DNA of 18,166 bases from JAIPEI01 sp041685835 (GTDB taxonomy: Bacteria; Desulfobacterota; DSM-4660; Desulfatiglandales; HGW-15), in assembly GCA_041685835.1 (NCBI GenBank), contig JAWLEX010000063.1, forward strand, positions 1-18,166. The letters run 5' to 3'. Under the pieces are notes generated by a model, which was given only the letters and a program-made list of their open reading frames with translations, had not been told where the DNA came from and made no database searches. Position 1 is the stretch's first letter; each line of letters opens with the position of its first letter. The translations under genes were made by a program, and so were the position numbers. Positions 15,369-18,166 of the stretch are shown here, piece after piece.

Positions 15369-16297
15369 GCGATCTGAAATCTGGAAGCAATCTGGAAAAG
15401 GTCCTGAGAGCGGGGCACTTCGCCTTCACTGGTGAGTGCGGTCCCCCAAAGGGGGCCAATGTGGAGCATCTCAAGGAGAAAGTCGCCCACCTGAAGGGCA
15501 TGGTTGATGCCGTAAACGTTACTGACAACCAGACGGCAGTGGTGCGCATGTCCAGTTGGGCGGCCAGCACCATCATGCTGCAGGAGGGTGTGGAACCAAA
15601 CTTCCAGATGGTCTGCCGCGACCGCAACCGCCTGGCCATGATGAGCGACATCCTCGGCGTGAGCGCCATGGGGATTCGAAATATGCTGTGCCTCTCGGGT
15701 GACCACCAGCGTTTCGGTAACCATCCACAGTCCAAAAACGTATATGACATCGATTCCATGCAGCTCATCGCGCTTGCAAAGAAAATGCGGGATGAAGGCA
15801 CCTTCATGAACGACGAGGAGATCGATGTGCCGCCCAGGCTTTTCATCGGAGCCGCGGCAAATCCGTTTGCCGAGCCTTACGAGTTCCGGCCTTTCCGCCT
15901 GGCCAAGAAGGCCGAGGCCGGTGCGGATTTCATCCAGACCCAGTGTATCTACAACATGGAGCGGTTTCGGGAGTTCATGAAGCGTGTGGTGGACATGGGG
16001 GTCCATGAGAAATGCTATATTCTGGCCGGGGTCACACCGATGAAAAGCGTTGGTATGGCTAAGTACATGTCCAAGATGGTCCCGGGCATGGATGTCCCAG
16101 ACGAGCTGATCCAGAGGCTGCAGGGGGCCGGCAAAGGCAAGGTGGCGGAGGAAGGCATACAATTCGCTCTCGAGCAGATTCAGGAGTTTCAGGAAATGGA
16201 AGGCGTGGCCGGGGTGCACCTCATGGCCATCGAGTGGGAGCACCGCGTTCCCGAGATAGCCGAGCGCGCGGGTGTCCTTCCGCGGCCCCAGGTCTGA
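15365..16297 (+). CDS. metF: Methylenetetrahydrofolate reductase, MetF subunit
   Basis: A 310-residue FAD enzyme of the MetF TIM-barrel family. It interconverts 5,10-methylene-THF and 5-methyl-THF, the last step of the methyl branch of the Wood-Ljungdahl pathway, and it can also supply methyl groups for methionine. Visible signatures are FTGECGPPKGA, with Glu24 as the likely catalytic acid, VNVTDNQ (about 50-56), the segment CLSGDH (109-114) and GADFIQTQCIYN followed by ILAGVTPMKS. It has the length of a catalytic-domain-only enzyme, without the MetV extension, which is encoded separately just upstream. Start ATG 15365 overlaps the metV stop. It is the last gene of the hdrA-mvhD-metV-metF operon and is followed by a strong terminator. 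Confidence 0.94.
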   Translation: MSDLKSGSNLEKVLRAGHFAFTGECGPPKGANVEHLKEKVAHLKGMVDAVNVTDNQTAVVRMSSWAASTIMLQEGVEPNFQMVCRDRNRLAMMSDILGVSAMGIRNMLCLSGDHQRFGNHPQSKNVYDIDSMQLIALAKKMRDEGTFMNDEEIDVPPRLFIGAAANPFAEPYEFRPFRLAKKAEAGADFIQTQCIYNMERFREFMKRVVDMGVHEKCYILAGVTPMKSVGMAKYMSKMVPGMDVPDELIQRLQGAGKGKVAEEGIQFALEQIQEFQEMEGVAGVHLMAIEWEHRVPEIAERAGVLPRPQV

Positions 16298-16332
16298 CGC
16301 CTTACATAACCCCGGCGTATAGATTGAATCAG

Positions 16333-16375
16333 GACCCCCGGCGGACTCGTGAGAGTTCCCCGGGGGTTCTTATAT
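16333..16375 (+). terminator. Rho-independent terminator after metF
   Basis: A long hairpin pairs 16333-16348 with 16353-16368, with one C-C mismatch and two G-U pairs. It is capped by GTGA, a GNRA-type tetraloop, and followed by TCTTATAT. It starts 35 nt after the metF stop and should end the hdrA operon transcript. Confidence 0.8.
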
Positions 16376-16536
16376 CCAGGGCCCCTGACTGGAACCCCGC
16401 CGGCATCGGAAGCCGCGCCCCGACAGGCCCCTTCGGGAGTTCGCGCAAGGTGCCCGGCTTTTTTCCTTGAACTACCCGCCTTCACTCCTCTATGATGGCC
16501 CTTCAATGCCGACATTCAAGCGGCCTCTCCGATCCC

Positions 16537-16785
16537 ATGATCTTCACTACGGCAGACGGTAAATCCTATGATACCCAAACGGACTTGAACGCCGGGGAGC
16601 GTCACGTCCTTCAAAAGCTTATCCTTTGGGAGTCCATGGTTTCCACCGTGGATGAGTTCAGAAATATTACCCTGGAAGCCCTGCGCAAGGGATGGAACAA
16701 TTCGGGCCCAATCCGGGCAGGTGCGGCCCTCAGTCATATCCTCAAGGACCTGGAAACCAGGGTGGTGCGCCGGACACAGTCGTAG
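16537..16785 (+). CDS. Small hypothetical protein, 82 residues
   Basis: Not a recognised family. The sequence opens MIFTTADGKSYDTQTDL and then appears helical: ERHVLQKLILWESMV, TVDEFRNITLEALRKGW and RAGAALSHILKDLETRVVRR. It is soluble, with no signal peptide or membrane segment. Start ATG 16537 is preferred because the residues between ATG 16492 and this site are unlike the rest. Neither start has a good ribosome-binding site. It lies beyond the metF terminator and 50 nt before the histidine kinase gene on the same strand, so it may belong with the kinase. Amino-acid composition looks protein-like, but without homology this remains a moderate call. Confidence 0.5.
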   Translation: MIFTTADGKSYDTQTDLNAGERHVLQKLILWESMVSTVDEFRNITLEALRKGWNNSGPIRAGAALSHILKDLETRVVRRTQS

Positions 16786-16835
16786 CCGGATAATTTCCCC
16801 GCGCCGCCGCGTCATTCACGAGGTCTGCTCTCTTG

Positions 16836-18166
16836 ATGACCCCTCCCCTGCGATACTCACCTGAGTCCGGAGTTGAATCGCCGCAATTTACTCCCAAGCG
16901 GGATCAGCGCGACCCTCTCAAAGTCGCCATTGTCGGCGGGGGCGAGGCCTGTCACAACCTCCTGAAGCTCCTGGATGACGAACGCCTGTCCCGGCTTCAG
17001 ATGACCATCCTGGGGGTTTCCGATCCCGACCCCGAGGGCCCGGGCATTCGCCTTGCCCGGCGCATGGGGCTTTTTACAGCCACGGATTTCCACACGCTCT
17101 ACGAACTCGACATAAATATGATCCTGGAAATGACCGGTCTTGTCGAGATCCGAAAGGAGATCGAACGCTCCAAGCCGGCCGGAATCTCCCTTATGGACCA
17201 CCGGGCCGTGCGTCTCCTCTGGGACCTGATTCAAATAGAAATGGAGCGTACGGAATTCGAGCGTGAGCGGCAGCGCTACCAGGAGAAGAGCCGAAAGGAC
17301 GTACAGGCGATCCTGGACTCCCTCCCCTACCGGGTCATGGTTGTGAACAAGGACATGACTGTCGTCACCGCGAATTACACCCTTCTCAAAGAATTCGGCC
17401 TGTCGTCTGAAGAGGCGGTTGGAAGGCCCTGTTACAAGGTGCGCTACGGGCTGGACCAGCCCTGTGATCAAACCGGAAGGGAGTGCTTCCTTCGAACGCG
17501 GCTCGAAGAGCTTAGCCGCGAAGGACTTGTAAGCACGTTTCAGAAAGTGCCGCATGCGGACGGGCAGGAGTCTTACGATGTGGTCACCATTTCTCCTATC
17601 TTCAACGAGAAGGGGGATATAATTCAGATTCTCGAGGCCTCCCGCGACGTGACCCAGCGTGTACTCCTCGAGCGAGAAGTCGAGCACAGCAAGACCCTGT
17701 TCGAGAAAGTGATCGAGAGCACGGTGGACGGAATAGTCATGGTTGATACAAAAGGGAATGTGCTCATTTTTAATGAGGGAATGGAGAGCCTGACCGGCCA
17801 TTCGGCCGATGATATCATGAACAGGGGCCACTTGAGCACCTTCTATGACATTGAGACAGCCAAGGAAAACATGCGCAAGATGCGCAGTGACAAATATGGG
17901 CCTCCCGGAAAACTCAATCCTACGAGCATGTCCATTGCGACAAAGGATGGTGAGGAGATCCCGGTGACGCTCTCGGCATCCTTGATCACCATCGACGGAA
18001 AAGAGATCGGCAGTGTAGGCGTATTTCGGGATATGCGCGAGATTCTCGAGATGCGAAAGGAGTTGGAAGACACCCACCTTCAGCTTGTTCAGTCCGAGAA
18101 AGTCGCTTCTGTGGGCCGCATGGCGGCCGGGGTGGCTCACGAAATAAACAACCCCTTGGCCGGGAT
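16836..18166 (+). CDS. PAS sensor histidine kinase with N-terminal Rossmann-like domain (partial, cut by window end)
   Basis: An open frame of at least 443 codons runs off the window. Domains in order: a nucleotide-binding-like N-domain (about 28-130) beginning LKVAIVGGGEACHNLLKLL, with a strand-turn-helix like an NAD(P) Rossmann fold and the segment MTILGVSDPD. A coiled-coil linker spans about 131-155. PAS 1 (about 156-275) holds three cysteines in GRPCYKVRYGLDQPC...ECF (199, 210, 217). PAS 2 (about 287-400) starts FEKVIESTVDGIVMVD. A coiled coil follows, then the start of a HisKA domain with VGRMAAGVAHEINNPLAG, where His435 is the phospho-acceptor. No transmembrane helix is seen, so the sensor is probably cytoplasmic. 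The catalytic ATPase domain lies beyond the window. ATG 16836 is likely, with GAGG about 12 nt upstream; a TTG one codon earlier is possible. Confidence 0.88.
   Translation, partial: MTPPLRYSPESGVESPQFTPKRDQRDPLKVAIVGGGEACHNLLKLLDDERLSRLQMTILGVSDPDPEGPGIRLARRMGLFTATDFHTLYELDINMILEMTGLVEIRKEIERSKPAGISLMDHRAVRLLWDLIQIEMERTEFERERQRYQEKSRKDVQAILDSLPYRVMVVNKDMTVVTANYTLLKEFGLSSEEAVGRPCYKVRYGLDQPCDQTGRECFLRTRLEELSREGLVSTFQKVPHADGQESYDVVTISPIFNEKGDIIQILEASRDVTQRVLLEREVEHSKTLFEKVIESTVDGIVMVDTKGNVLIFNEGMESLTGHSADDIMNRGHLSTFYDIETAKENMRKMRSDKYGPPGKLNPTSMSIATKDGEEIPVTLSASLITIDGKEIGSVGVFRDMREILEMRKELEDTHLQLVQSEKVASVGRMAAGVAHEINNPLAG

Noticed and set aside
16857..18140. A 427-codon open frame on the minus strand at the right edge
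   Set aside because: The plus strand of the same stretch encodes PAS and HisKA domains; the minus frame has no family features.

Overview
This window looks like a chromosomal segment of a GC-rich anaerobic bacterium of the Desulfobacterota type (sulfate reducer or syntroph). The main clues are a siroheme/HemA/CcsA gene set, a giant HdrA-type flavoprotein and an MvhD-MetV-MetF gene set of the Wood-Ljungdahl pathway. Lineage is inferred from protein character and gene order only; there is no rRNA gene here. I saw no tRNA, CRISPR array, transposase or phage gene.

Left part (1-4569, all minus strand). Reading right to left: a radical SAM protein with its own likely promoter, then a tight tetrapyrrole operon. 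That operon holds precorrin-2 dehydrogenase/ferrochelatase, a CcsA/HemX-like membrane protein and glutamyl-tRNA reductase, with overlapping ends. A short MoaE-like gene follows. A near-perfect 20-bp palindrome sits just upstream of the operon. A strong hairpin, possibly part of a dispersed repeat, lies at the left edge.

Middle part (4570-9125, minus strand). Pyruvate phosphate dikinase (ppdK) is preceded by a small membrane protein and a conserved hypothetical protein, and followed by a terminator hairpin. Upstream is an exported protein with a DUF4384-like domain.

Intergenic 9126-9765 separates the minus-strand block from the plus-strand block and holds the divergent promoters plus a degenerate 9-nt repeat.

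Right part (9766-16297, plus strand) is the highlight: a four-gene operon hdrA-mvhD-metV-metF. HdrA is 1477 residues and consists of two HdrA units in tandem, the first split by a GltD/NfnB-like NAD(P)H module. mvhD carries an in-frame UGA at 14257-14259, exactly where homologues carry a cysteine, followed by a stem-loop with the features of a bacterial SECIS element; it is very probably a selenoprotein. MetV and MetF are the methylene-tetrahydrofolate reductase pair. No hdrB or hdrC is present. Together the genes suggest a soluble flavin/iron-sulfur complex that couples NAD(P)H and probably ferredoxin to methylene-THF reduction or methyl-THF oxidation. A strong terminator follows metF.

Far right (16537-18166): a small hypothetical protein and the 5' part of a PAS histidine kinase with an unusual N-terminal nucleotide-binding-like domain, cut by the window end.
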